64,000 nt of DNA from Halisarca cf. caerulea (taxonomy: Eukaryota > Porifera > Demospongiae > Chondrillida > Halisarcidae): positions 734,001-798,000 of the forward strand of contig CAUJGJ010000135.1 of NCBI GenBank assembly GCA_963170055.1, given 5' to 3'. Positions 23,406 through 34,735 of the stretch are shown here, piece by piece; positions within the stretch are counted from its first letter, which is position 1, and each line of letters begins with the position of its first letter. Below the pieces are notes generated by a model. It did no database searches, was not told the origin of the DNA, and worked only from the letters and a program-made list of their open reading frames with translations. The position numbers and the translations under genes were made by a program.

Positions 23406-24794
23406 TTGATTTTCCGAATATCGTCCACTTCGTTTGTAGATTCTAATCGCTACTGCCTGGTGTTTTGGCCCGAAGAAGAAAGTGTTACTGTAGTAAAGGA
23501 AATACACATAGTTAAACCCTATAGACCTGATGCGGAGGAGATGGTTGAAGTCAAGTTTGGAGGACAATTGTATGCAGGAGTTCTGAAGTGTGTTGGTACC
23601 CTTGCTGTGGTAAGTAAGGCCGAGGAAGAGTTCATAAGTACAATGAAGCAAGCCACACCATCATGCCCGCAGAAAGAAGGAAGCAAACAAAAGAAGGCCA
23701 CAGATGGAAGCAAGAGTAAGGATAAGAAGACAAGCAGTGGTCACAATATGAAGAGTGCGACAGGAGAAAGGAAAAAGCATAGCAAAAGACCTGCAAGCCA
23801 ACTGAATGCTTCCAGCAGAAGGCAACCAAGGAAGCAACTGGAAGCATTCTTGCAGTGCAGCCCCATGATGCTAGTGCCGAAACTCCTCATCCTCCTTCGC
23901 TGCATGTTGATGGGGCTGCTGACATTACCCCTGGCCTGGACGAAACTCCTCCTCCTCCTTTGCCACCTGTTGCTGGGGCTGTTGACACTACCCTGGATAC
24001 ACCATCACGAGTCCAAGAGATGAACAGCCTGGCATGGCAGTTCCCCGGTGATCTGGGAATTACTGATTGGGAGTTCAGTGACCTACAGTGGGATCCTTGG
24101 CAGCTGGAGGGGTTTGAGAGGGAACCGTGGAGGTTTGAGGAGGAGAACACGAGGGAACCACAGGATTGCGAGGATGTGGAGATGACAGCAAAGGTATCTG
24201 GGTATCCTACTATGGTCAATGGACTCCGAGTGTAATGATGCTGCTACAGTTGCATCATCCACCACAGATCACCAATCAGATTTGGAATTGGAAGTGAAAC
24301 GCTTGCATGCTAAACTTGAGCTAGTTACAGTCAAGTATAGCAGGCTACAACAGCGAGTGGAAAACCTAGAAAGTATTTTGAGAGTCAATTCATGTGGGGA
24401 AGAAGGCACACCAGGTTTAGCTGCAGAGACCATGTCATCTTACCCATGCGTGAATAGTGTTGTTGGCGGGCCACTGTCAACCATTGAATCGGTAATTGCA
24501 AAATATCCAAATTTGCACTGCGAAAAGAATGCTACAAGAATGGCTGTGAAATTGGCCCGGGAAGCAGTCTTTGGGATTGATGTGTTGGCCCAATGTACAC
24601 CGCTTGGAAATGCCAGCTTTAGGGCTCTCCCAAACGATGGCCTGAGGGCCATAAAGTCTGCCATTTGTGATTTGCTACCATATGGTAGAAGCAATCAAAT
24701 AGAAATTGAAAAGACATGGAAGGCTTGCCAGAATGCCATAGGACAGGCATGCAAGGACCTTAATTTAGAAGTTGTAAAAAGTCTGTATAACTAA
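23406..24794 (+). CDS. BEN-domain protein carried by transposon (two putative introns)
   Basis: BEN domains bind DNA or chromatin proteins. Three open segments (frames 0, 2, 0) cover the gene. First, a globular N part (NRYCLVFWPEEESVTVV…FGGQLYAGVLKCVG) and a Lys/Ser-rich linker. Second, an acidic, Trp/Pro-rich middle (23856-24192). Third, a coiled coil (LELEVKRLHAKLELV…QRVENLESIL) and a C-terminal BEN domain (about 24460-24780, with MAVKLAREAVFG and AICDLLPYGRS). Removing 23716-23855 (GTAAGG…TTGCAG, 140 bases) and 24193-24229 (GTATCT…CGAG, 37 bases) joins all three in frame without a stop. The second intron is very short, so a frameshift is the alternative. A TTTGTAG at 23441 may be an acceptor from an upstream exon, perhaps the ATG at 23281. 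Confidence 0.7.
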
Positions 24795-25022
24795 CCAGTT
24801 ACCCTATACAACTGGTATAAATACCTAGTAACAGTTACTGCATAATAGTTATTAACATAAAATATGTATTACTTGTTATATATTAATTGTAAACATTATT
24901 ATTAACATGACATTGCAACAGTCACAGTAATGACATTGTGTTCATTTATGCTAAAACAAGATATTATTAAGTAAATTAAATACGCACGAGATGTAGTTAT
25001 ACAATACTGCAAGGAAATGACA

Positions 25023-26111
25023 TCAGAAACCAGTAGCATTTCCTTTGTTGTCAATTACTGCAGGAATAACCTTCTGTAAATGTCCTATATACTTCCTACA
25101 CTTTGCAACATCTACTCTAGACCAAAACTCGAGTATGCCATCTATGAGCTCCTGTTTTGCTTTTGGCTTCACCACACGGCGAATAAATTCCTTAAGCTCA
25201 TGCCACAAGTTTTCGATGGGGTTGAGGTTTGGACTCTCAGGAGGCGTCTTCCAACAATTGATCCCTGCTCGTTCAAAAAAATCCTGCGTGTGGCGAGATG
25301 TATGCTTCGGGTCGTTGTCCTGAACGAGTCAGTGGCTGGTTGGCATTTTGTCATTGATGAAGGGTATCAAAGCTTCCTCTAGAATGGAGGTGACATGGGG
25401 GCATTCATTTTCCTCTCAAAAACACAAATCCCAGTAGTCCCGATGTAACTAATACCACCCCAAACATGTACCTTGAGAGGATGCTTGGGGCTACAGAAAG
25501 GTCAAACATCAGAACGCCCATATTAACCACAAAATGATTAAGTTTAGGGTGCAAAGTGTAATGAGTCCTGTCACTTACCGGGGCTTGTAGCGTGGCTTCT
25601 GCGATCGCTTGCGACAGCAAAAGCGCTTGTGGGTCTCTAATTGTACGGTAGTTTCGTCCGTAAAGATGGCGTTCGTGAAAAAGTCGCTGTCTTTGTTCTC
25701 CCTCACCCAAGCTAATCGCTTCACCCTATTCTACTCTCGAATGAGCTGGCAGTATGCAGTACCCCGGAAACTCCATCCAAGTCGCCTTCGGCATCGTACT
25801 ATAGCGCTCTTTGAAAGATGGTGGTCGTGTCTCTCGAGCAACTTCTGGAGTTCGGCGACCGTCGTTTCGTCATCAGCCTGCATTTGCGTCTCAATGATGT
25901 CCTCGACCTCTTCGGTTACTTCAGACCGTCGCCCCGATCCTTCCTTTCTGCATATTGAGCCTGTTGCTTCGTACTTCAGCAGAAACTTGTGAACTCCCTC
26001 TCTCGTACAGCTAAGGCCTTCTGAACGAAGTTTCTTACAAATTGACGGCGCTTTAAGTCCTTCGTTTCGCCAGAACACTATCCTCTGTTTCTTGTAATCC
26101 GAATAAACCAT
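25023..26111 (-). pseudogene. Tc1-type DD34E transposase, inactivated, with an intron
   Basis: Cut-and-paste transposase. From 26111 it has paired helix-turn-helix DNA-binding parts (MVYSDYKKQRIVFWRNEGLK…; GRRSEVTEEVEDI…). The catalytic blocks follow: D in IFTDETT (25656-25658), D in QDNDPKHTS (25317-25319) and E in NPIENLWHELK (25212-25214). The last two are 34 residues apart. An 88-base intron (25491-25578, GTAAGT…TTCTGTAG) interrupts KPRPKHPLKVHVWGGIS exactly in frame. Lesions: TAG at 25731-25733, TGA at 25329-25331, and a one-base frameshift near 25390. The C terminus ends NKGNATGF, normal for the family. Confidence 0.88.
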
Positions 26112-26408
26112 TCCTTTTGAACTTAAACAATTGCTATCTTGCAGAATGGATTTTTTTTCACATAAATACGATCATTACGACTATAATTACGAACCCCATT
26201 CACGATCTATTGGGCTTATTACGATCGTAATAAATCGTGTTTACGATCGTAATAGGCCCAATTATGATTGTAATATGACGCAATTACGAACATATTACGA
26301 TGCGTTTACTTTACGATTACATTACGACATGTGAACTTTTTTATGACACATACCGTACCTTAGACCTTGCATGTTGTGATATGAAAACTGCTAACTGCTG
26401 TATACATA

Positions 26409-26911
26409 CGGTAGGGGTCACAAAACATTTTGTAATGTTATTATGTAGTTGTGTTATGTGTTTATGGAGTTTTGTAATGTAAGTACTAATCATGTTTGAA
26501 GGAGAATTCATTTTGTTATAACGAATTGTAGATTGCTATTTCTCTGTATTAACGAATTTTTATTTGGCCCCTTTGAACCTGTAATTCAATCCTATTTTGG
26601 TTCGATATTAGCAAAATTCAATATCATCTGCTTATGCGTAGGGTGGAATTCGTCGCATGTAAAGTCGAACGACTGTTGTTTGCCACTAAATTGCCCATAC
26701 GCCAATTCACAGTTGGGCGTAGTTAGGGAATACGTTTACCCATAGTTTTATCGTCTTACTTGTAATTAATCTGTATTTCTGGCAGTTAGGGAATACGCTT
26801 ACCCATAATTTTATGGTCTTATCTGTAAGTAATCTGTATTTTTGCTATTATTGAAAGGGTATTGTTCCGTAGTGTAATTACATTATGTGAAGTTTTTTGT
26901 AACCCCTACCG
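26409..26911. mobile_element. TA-flanked MITE (CGGTAGGGGTCAC ends)
   Basis: Ends CGGTAGGGGTCACAAAACAT and TTTTTTGTAACCCCTACCG lie between TA dinucleotides, with extended arms (TTTGTAATGTTATTATG / TAATTACATTATGTGAAG). It sits 52 bases from the right end of the BEN-carrying transposon. No ORF with recognisable content. Confidence 0.8.
26722..26845 (+). repeat. Two-unit tandem repeat inside MITE
   Basis: The unit TTAGGGAATACG(T/C)TTACCCATA…TAATCTGTATTT, about 62 bases, occurs twice in direct orientation with a few substitutions. Confidence 0.75.
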
Positions 26912-27498
26912 TATGTCATGTGGTATGCCCGATTTGTATGACATTTATTGGTTCTGATGACATTTTTTTCATTTCCTGTGCCTCATTTGGGTATTCTGTA
27001 CCCTAGTGTTACTGTACACGTGTGCACGTTAAAAATTGATTTGATTGATTGATATAAGACTGACTTTCCTGCTGTTGGGAGTTTCCGAATTTGTGAATAG
27101 CCGCTTAGAAAGCAGTTTGTGCTTTTACTCTGCAAATGTAGTAGATTATCCTAAGTATCTCTAGAGAACAAAGAAGAAATCAAGAATAAAACGGAAGCAA
27201 GCAGAAACCTTGAGAAACTTTCATCCTCATACGAAAGATGATCAAAGACTCAATTTCCAGTTGTTGTGGCTATTAGAACCTAAGCAGGCCAACTGCCAAA
27301 ATATAAACTACCAATGCCCAAAGAACTTAAAACCGCTGAATATTCTTTCCACCGATATTTCTGGTTATACGGTATCATGATTATAGCACTCTTTGCATAA
27401 TTACAATGATTATGTCTTCACACTGCTGCAACTTACCACTGGAGCAAGTTTAGATTGTGAAGTATGTATGTATCAGCTGTTGGCCATCAGAATGTCTA

Positions 27499-28745
27499 TG
27501 GCATGTGTCGTAAAAAAATTCTCATATCATAACCATAGTACAATGTGATTATGATCATAATATGATCAAGTTATGATCGTAATACGATTGCGATCATACT
27601 ATAAGAGAAAATCTAATTAGAATGGTTTCTTCCAAAATATTCAAGTATTATTGCTCTCTAAAGAATATCTTTCAAAATACATATGCTAATACCACCTATT
27701 GCCTGTGCGAGGTAATTTTTGTATGTTCGTATGTATGTATGTGACCCTTGAAACCACCGTCGTTTTTGATGGCAGCTAGTGTGCACTAGCTGTCAGAGCA
27801 GGTCCTGTGCGCATGGAAACAATGAATGATATTGATCGAATATAGCACTAAAACACTGATGTCAATACCATAGAGACTGGTTATTAAGCGCACACTATTA
27901 CTTAGGTGCATATTCTCTTGTCGTCCTAACATAATATTTATTAGGCACATATACCACGGGTAATTGTGTCAGCTGTAAAGGAGCTTCAAACACAGTAAAA
28001 GCCGTTGATCATTGTTGAACTTTGCCATTGTTTGCTCAATCATCAATGCTTCAGTGAACAGTAAGAGGTGATTATCTGATAGCGAAACCTACTATAGGCC
28101 AAGTACTGTTCGTAAAAGATCTGAATACGAAAACGATAGGTTTGCAGAAGAGCAGTAAAGCACCTAAAAGAGTCAAATTCTCCCGAAAGGCCAGGTCTCG
28201 GATTCAGAGCACAATTAAGACTGTGGTCATTTCGCTGTTCTCTTGTAGCAGAGGCACTATAATCTATAATGCTAGAGGCGTCAATACATGCTCTCCTATT
28301 TGTTAAGCGCATACTGCTTATTAGGCGTACATTTCCTTTCCACTTACAGTCATAGGTGCATGCGCTTAACAACCAGTCTCTACGGTACTTCTGTTCACCT
28401 GAGACACTCCGATACCTGTCTGGCAGTTATTGCGGAGATTTGCTGCATTCTTCAGCTGCAAAGATTTTCTCTGATGCATTACTTTGCACTTTATAAATTA
28501 CGTAGCTGCACAGTGTATCTAAAGTGAATATCAGCGATGATTGCCAGGACAGTTCTCAGAGTGTCTTAGGCAAGCATCCATCAGTAAAATTGAAAGGTTA
28601 TCATTTGGATAGAATTTACAATCGTAAAAAAATAGATCCAGTTCATGATCATAATAGGAGCCAACTATGATAGTAATATGACGTAACTGCGATTGTTATA
28701 TGATATGATTATGTTATCATACTAGAACTTTTATGATGCATACCA
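27499..28745. mobile_element. Deleted relative of the BEN/Tc1 transposon
   Basis: TA flanks termini TGGCATGTGTCGTAAAAAAA and TTTTATGATGCATACCA, diverged forms of the 22762-26355 ends, followed by the same ATGATCGTAATACG-type repeats. A stretch near 28537-28575 (GATGATTGCCAGGACAGTTC) matches the leader of the BEN gene at 23280-23320 (GATGACTGCCAGGACTGTTC). The BEN and transposase bodies are absent. A second MITE is nested at 27868-28385. Confidence 0.75.
27868..28385. mobile_element. Nested TA-flanked MITE
   Basis: Inverted ends CCATAGAGACTGGTTATTAA and TTAACAACCAGTCTCTACGG between TA dinucleotides, 518 bases, inserted within the deleted BEN/Tc1 relative. Subterminal blocks around TTAGGTGCATA / TTAGGCACATA / TTAGGCGTACA repeat. 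No coding content is recognised. Confidence 0.85.
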
Positions 28746-29685
28746 TACGTAAAGTAATAACACAGTGCACAAAATAATGGTCTACCATCGTTCATTTTCT
28801 TTGCAAAATGCTTGAATGGCCGGATAACTTAAATGTGTGTGGACATTTTGTCCGGACAATTCTGTAGTACTCTGTAGCAAGAATCAAGACTTTCTGTTTT
28901 CTTCTTAGATTTTCAAGTCCCAGGATATATTCTTAATCTCTAATTTTTTCATAAAACTGGATTTTTAGGCATTTCAGAGTGTTTACGCTCATAACGAAGC
29001 TCACAAATGTCAAAATTTAGACCATAGCATGCATGCCACAATGTTCATCTTCCATTTTATTCCAATGATGTCATGATGATGCCTACGCATAGATGTCACT
29101 GAACCCTATCCATCTACATTTTAGCAGGATGGTGATTGAATTGGAACTGAAATTCAAAGCTAGTGTTCATTTTAGAATCGACCGCAACTATATCTAGGGC
29201 TGAAATATACATAGTAGGTATATACATAGGTCCGACCAGCAATAGAACTGACTGAAATTATGATCAGACATTTGTCAGACCAAATGTTATTACTTATTTT
29301 GTGCACTGTAACACTATTCACTTTGTAATGCAAAATATACACTATAGGTAAAGTGGAACACTTAAACATAGACCCTGAGTATAAAAGACAGATGATCCTC
29401 ATCGAAATGTGTTTGTAAGAATATATGGCAGACTACTAAAGCTAACTCTAAGCTGTCATGGAGTACGGTAGTGCTCCTTATGTAGGGATGATGTGAATAC
29501 AAAATGGTGAAATAGGGATTTGGGCTTACGTCATGATGCTGAATACTCACTTCCAGTACGTTTTGGAGCTCTGAAAACTGTTTATTTCGCATTTTCGCTA
29601 ACTTAAGCAGAATAAAGTATTGAAGAAGCCTAAGGAGTCCTCTCTTAGCAAGATTTTGAGAAGTCTATAGAGCTAGACAGGGTTG

Positions 29686-29930
29686 GTAGGACCGGGTGCA
29701 GTGTGTAAATTCCTACATCCCCCATTTGTGGATGTTATGAAGTTGCACACTGCACCTGATCCAACTGAACTCCATCTAGCTCGATGCCCGTCCAGCCCCA
29801 TGCAGGTCTAGCCCTGTGCCCATCTAGCCCTATGTATGTCCTTCCTTTTCCTTGTTTCAGTGTTTTTTCACAAATCACCAACTCATCCCCATATCCTTTT
29901 TCCATTTTTGAATGGTTTTATATGGTTATA
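29686..29930. repeat. Fragment of the 'GGGCTAGACGGGCATA' element family
   Basis: Contains the TGGTAGGACCGGGTGCAGTG / GCACACTGCACCTGATCCAA inverted pair and short 'GTCTAGCCCTATGCATG'-type minisatellite units on the right side. Same family as 35219-36045, with partial copies at 57003-57130, 59155-59410 and 62895-63150. Confidence 0.65.
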
Positions 29931-30266
29931 TGAGCTACATTTCGCAAAGTTTACATAGCGTGAAAAGTGACAATTTCGGCTTCTTGTAGAACAGGCTATA
30001 GCTCGCTAGAAGAGACATTCAAGATTGATTTTACCACCATTTTAACCAATCATACTCACAGTGGTGCCTTTTTACCTTAAGAAGAAATTAGTTTGATGGA
30101 GAAGCTAAAGAAATCCCGACATTGTGACATTATTGGTTCTAATCTGCCATTTTAAAATGGCCGGCTTGTGTTTAGTCTTGTTCCCAGCCCCACTTCCGGC
30201 TGCCATTTTATTCTTGCCAGGTAAAGTGAGTCTGGCAACAATGATGGGTATACTTGGCTTACAATA

Positions 30267-30316
30267 AAGCAATCTGATTGGTTTGCACAAAACTGTGCAA
30301 GCCAATCAGATTGCTT
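30267..30316. repeat. Perfect-type hairpin, 22-nt arms
   Basis: AAGCAATCTGATTGGTTTGCAC, six-base loop, then GTGCAAGCCAATCAGATTGCTT. The arms pair fully with one G-U-type mismatch. It may be the centre of a palindromic MITE; a small-RNA precursor is conceivable but the stem is short. Confidence 0.7.
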
Positions 30317-31455
30317 ACACATATCACATGGTATGTTAGGTGTGAAGTGCGAAAGATGTTGGAGCAAAGTACGTCAATGGAAGATAAGGAAGGAGAATCT
30401 TTTATACTGTGATTGGAAAATGGTTTGATTGGAGCTACATCAGAAAAGTGATTATTAAGGCGACTTCTGCTCTTGGCCATTCTTCGCCGAAGCGTGAACA
30501 GTGCGACGCTGTCGAGCAGTTTGTTTCTGGTCACAATGTTTTTATGTTTGCATATTACATACCTCACCCTGGCTACTATCCACTTGAGCAGAATCTGATG
30601 GTACATCATCACATGATGGTGCACATAGGTGTCTGATGATGGGAATAACACTGCACGAGATGAGTCAGACTATACCAAACCAGTAGTACCACGTACCAGG
30701 GTACTACTGGTCAAATCTTCATCTTGGGATATAATCCAGCATAAGACAATGACTACATGCATGTAGCTGTTGGGTGAATTATTATTGCACCCTTACCGCT
30801 GGTTCAGATCTTTCTGGTGTTAGGTGTGGACTGAAGGTAGGTCCCAGGAGAGTGCCGTGTAAGGGATTAGTGGAAGCCTCTGAGCCACTCTTCAATGGAA
30901 AAGAGAGAGAATAGATGTATTCCATGCAGAGTAAAATGTTAATTTCTGGAAACTTGAGACACATGCACATGCACAACCTGCAAAGTCTTACTGAGTTTAG
31001 TTCATCTGCAGTATACCTTAAATTTTCAGTAAACTTTAGCTGATTTCTGAACCGTTCCAATAGCACTTATAGAGCTGTATGAGGCTTTAAGGCCTTGCTT
31101 AAGTCCAGAAAGCACGGAGATCGGCAAACGTAGCTTACAGAACTGTAAGAAGGAAAACGCCATCCAGTTGGGCATACAATAAAATCTCTGGAGATCAGCT
31201 TTACCTTCACTTTGTGGGTAGATGACTCTTCTGTCGTAGATATTATTGTAGATATTGTTGATGGGTGAGCGGCACAAAACGTACAAGTGATTAATGTCTT
31301 TATCGCTCATTCCACTGATTTCCCCTATCCCCACTGAGCTTAACAAAATAAGTTCTGCCTAACTAAGTAAGATATGCTTCACGCTAGCTTTTATTGTAAC
31401 CTATGGTGATAAATCGTCCCAAATGTGTGCCAGCTGTACAAGGTTTGCTGTTATA

Positions 31456-32137
31456 CAGTACGGACCCGAAAAAAGGTAACGCAAAACATAAACAAGAATC
31501 CGCTAAACGGAACGCAAAGGCGAGAATACCGCTAATAGTGAAACGTCCACTGCTAAGCGTAAACAGAAAAAGGGCTAAATGAGGATCACAAAAGGGATAA
31601 ACGCTGTCCGAGAGAAGTAAACCGAAAATTGAGACTTTATAAGGACGAGAGTGGAGTGGTAGTATGTCGTGTGAGCGAGGAAGAAAGATCGCTAGAGAAT
31701 GCCTATGAGCCTTTACTGGAAACAGCGGATAGTCCAACTTTATTCCGATTCGGATTGCTCATATGGAGATATCGAGCGTGTCCTTCGACACGAAGGGAAG
31801 ATCGTTCTGAAGAAGACCATTTGGGCTATTATCAAGAAGTACAAGGAGCACGGGACGATTGATGTTTGGCAGGGTCCGGAAGACAGACAAAGCTTACTGC
31901 AGAAGTCCTAGCGTCGGTCGAAGCTAAAATGCGAAGACGACGAAACCACTACCATTCACCTGGTCGAGATAAGTGAACCGTCAATCAGAAAACGTTAAAA
32001 GCCAAACCAGAAAGTGGGAAACGCTTGGCAATTTGCGTAAAGGTAAGCGCAATGTATCCACTAAAATAAACGAGAAACGGAAACGACTAAGGCTAACCGC
32101 GATTATCGTTACTTTTTTTTCTGTTTGTACTGTACTG
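31456..32137 (+). mobile_element. Internally deleted Tc1-like element with transposase N terminus
   Basis: Terminal repeats CAGTACGGACCCGAAAAAAG and, inverted, CAGTACAAACAGAAAAAAAA, each followed by GTAACG, bound the element. Between them the plus strand encodes a helix-turn-helix start, YWKQRIVQLYSDSDCSYGDI then ERVLRHEGKIVLKKTIWAII, typical of Tc1-like transposases. Two frame changes lead to KLTAEVLASVEAKM and EDDETTTIHLVEI, where homology ends. The whole catalytic domain is missing. Confidence 0.75.
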
Positions 32138-32441
32138 TACATGTCATTTCCGAAATGGCGACTTCAAACAAGGCGATTTTCTCGCAAATGAAAGATGTGG
32201 AGTCACTCTTTTGCCGATTACTGGTTATTAGGTAGTCATATCTATCATTTGAGACCAACTTGTGTGAACGTGTCAGTGGCCCTTTAATTTAAAGGAGAAT
32301 GTAATCGAGATTCCCACAGTTGGCGGTGCTTTATGAAAGTTCTATATCTTACTTTTGCTCTGTAAAAGAATCCAGTGAAGTCAATCGGTCCAAGCCAAAC
32401 TAAAGCCAGCAAGACAAGAACCCAACAAATGCCTACCTGGC

Positions 32442-34597
32442 GGTAATTTGGGACAAAATGGTCAACTTGCGTAACTCCGTGGATAGTATCAGATTTGCTA
32501 TAAAAATCAAGTTTTCATGCAAGAATGAATTTTAATTGTGTCAGAGGACGAAGTACTGACTATAAATTGATGTAAATGAATGTGTAAAGAAAGGGTTTAA
32601 CTACAAAACTTAGCAGATGAACTTTTGATCCTTTTATGGTACTTTGGTGAATCCAGCACACTTAAAGTGGAACCAGCGGTAGCAAGTGTCGCACTCTACC
32701 CAAAGGTGTTCTTGGCCTCTTCAAAAGCTCCTGCACAGGCGAAGCAGTGCTCTGTGTTTCTGCCCTCATCTTCTATTTTGCTTTCCACTGTTTTCTTGTT
32801 CTTTGTTTTCTTCTCTTTAGCCAGATATGTAGGTGACTACATGTTGGGACAGAGCTTTCCCACTTGTGTGCACTTTTAGGTGTTTCCTTGATGACTTTGG
32901 AATGGCTTCCTTTGGTCTGAGATGAGCTGCAAAATATTCTCACAGTTCTTTGCGCAATGGTGTCTCAAAAGCTGCATTTATGGGCTGTAAATCATCTGTT
33001 CTGTCCTTGAATGGCAAAGATGGTGCTGTCTTATGCCCAGGTATGGATGTGGGATTGAATGGATATAAGCCTGCTTCACAAAACCCACCCTTGATTTGAT
33101 TCTCCTTGAATGATTTCTCCCACAATTCTTTTACAAGAGATGGACATTCTTGCTTTGTTACTGCAGATGCCCGTTCCCTTGTCTTATGGTCTTTCAAGAC
33201 CATACTTTCTTAAGTGGAGCATATATGTACACCAAAATCCAGTGCCTGCAAAAAGTGGCTTGTATGTGATGGGTGGACATTGGACTTCCTAGCTAGCTCA
33301 ATGAACTCTAAATTCAGATGTGAGTGGTGGCTGTCCGAAAACAGAATCATGGGTCCAGTTTTTAGCAGCTCATGCACAGCTGGTAGGAAGCCTTTCTTGA
33401 ACCAACACAGAAAGTTTGTTCCTTCCATCCACCCAGACTCACTCACTGAGTACAGGACACCATCTGGAACATCATTTGTCCACGTGGAGTATAGGTGTTT
33501 GCCTTTGTAAATCACTAGTGGTGGCAATCTTTGTCCTGCAGCAGAGCGACAACCTAAAATTGTGATAGTTTACCCTCCTAAGCCTCCTGCTGTCTCATGG
33601 ACCCACTTGGAACCCCGCCGTGCCAGGATGGCTGTTGATGCCACAGCTGTACACATACCACATTCATCACAATTCCATAGCCTCTTGTCCAAGTCCTCTG
33701 CATCTTTAATATGAAGATCTTCCAGCAACTTCTCTACTTTTCCAAAGTACTCAGATGCTGCCTTGGAATTACTTGAAAGGGCTCTTTGTTTCGAGAGATG
33801 CTGAGGCTTTCTCTGAGACAACTGTGGCCAGCGTTTTAGAAATCGTGTTCACAAATCCCTTCCTGGAACGCCCAATGGAAAGGGGGTATCCCTGTCTATT
33901 CACTGTGATGTATTATCATACCAACATTATCCTTGGTGAGGCCAAATCTCATTTCCTGGAGTACCTGGCAGCAGTACACTACTTCTTGTTCTTCATCTTG
34001 AGTAAGTATGGTTGGTTTTCCTGCAATGCTTTGTGAAACATTTTGCTTCACATGATTGTGAAGCGTTGAAGATGGAATACCATACTTCTTTGCTATTTCC
34101 CTCACAGATATTTTCCTTTCAGACTTCTTCACCTCATTAAGTGCAGCTTCCAACTGTCCTGCATTCCGTTTGGGCATCTTCAAGCGATTATTGACATTTT
34201 AAAATGTCATGCCCAAAGTGTGACGTCAGCAAATTGTATTACATGGCAGACCAATAAGTGAAGTGAACAAGCGTGTGGCTTGTGTTTTGCATGACGTATG
34301 GTAAAGGACACCACTTTTAACTCCCCATAGACCATCAAATTGAACAGTTGATTATATTTGGGCAAGATCATTCATAGCTCACAGTTTTTGCCACTCTTAT
34401 GGGCCAAGTGGGACAACAAGGACTGTAGTTTTGTTTGCATTGGTAATGTGAGTAAAAGGCACTTTCGGGATATCTTAGAATAGCTTAATAGCTATACTCT
34501 TTAATCTAGCTATGCATTTGTAAAGTTGTCGTCTGTGCGATTTGCAATACATAATTTACTCGAAAATGTCCCAAATGTACAACTATCCCAAATTACC
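32442..34597 (-). mobile_element. Pogo/Tigger-like DNA transposon (decayed)
   Basis: Inverted ends GGTAATTTGGGACA (32442) and TATCCCAAATTACC (to 34597) enclose the pogo-type transposase pseudogene. The 2.16 kb length suits the family. The ends are short and without an obvious TA duplication, so the boundaries are tentative. Confidence 0.5.
32940..34183 (-). pseudogene. Pogo/jerky-type transposase pseudogene
   Basis: The minus strand from 34183 encodes a psq-type helix-turn-helix (MPKRNAGQLEAALNEV…ISVREIAKKYGIPSSTLHNH). It continues through RKPQHLSKQRA to the DDE core: D in RLWNCDECGMC, D in MILFSDSHHSHLNLEF, D in FLQALDFGV. It ends at a C-terminal FCEAGLYPFNPTSI. Lesions: a frameshift between 33896 and 33821, a TAA at about 33570, and a local frame slip near 33205-33225, where YAPLKKVW is read out of frame. 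About 410 codons in all, near full length for the family. Not functional. Confidence 0.85.
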
Positions 34598-34639
34598 CGT
34601 GCTTACCTTAAACCATTATTTACAAGCAAAAAGTATGCA

Positions 34640-34735
34640 GACAAGTATTGGTTATTGTATGGCTAACTGGGCATTGGTGTATTTATTGCCCAAGGGCGAC
34701 TGTAATAAAGAGCCAATGCCCTGCTAGCCATACAA
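34640..34735. repeat. Inverted-repeat fragment (TTATTGTATGGCTAACTGGG)
   Basis: TTATTGTATGGCTAACTGGGCATTGG and a later CCAATGCCCTGCTAGCCATACAATAA-like arm form a 95-base foldback; related words (TTATTGCCCTG, TGTATGGGCAACAA) recur at 35085-35180. Confidence 0.6.

Larger units (their letters stand above)
22762..26355. mobile_element. Two-gene Tc1/mariner-type transposon with BEN-domain gene
   Basis: TA (22760-22761, 26356-26357) flanks inverted ends CGGTATGTGTCATAAAAAAA and TTTTTTATGACACATACCG. Inside each end lie about 150-200 bases of TACGATCGTAATACG-type palindromic repeats. Between the ends are a plus-strand BEN-domain gene (23406-24794) and a minus-strand DD34E transposase pseudogene (26111-25023), tail to tail with 228 bases between them. 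No second pair of transposon ends is visible around the transposase alone, so both genes appear to belong to one 3594-base element. It lies in ARL6 intron 5. Confidence 0.8.
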
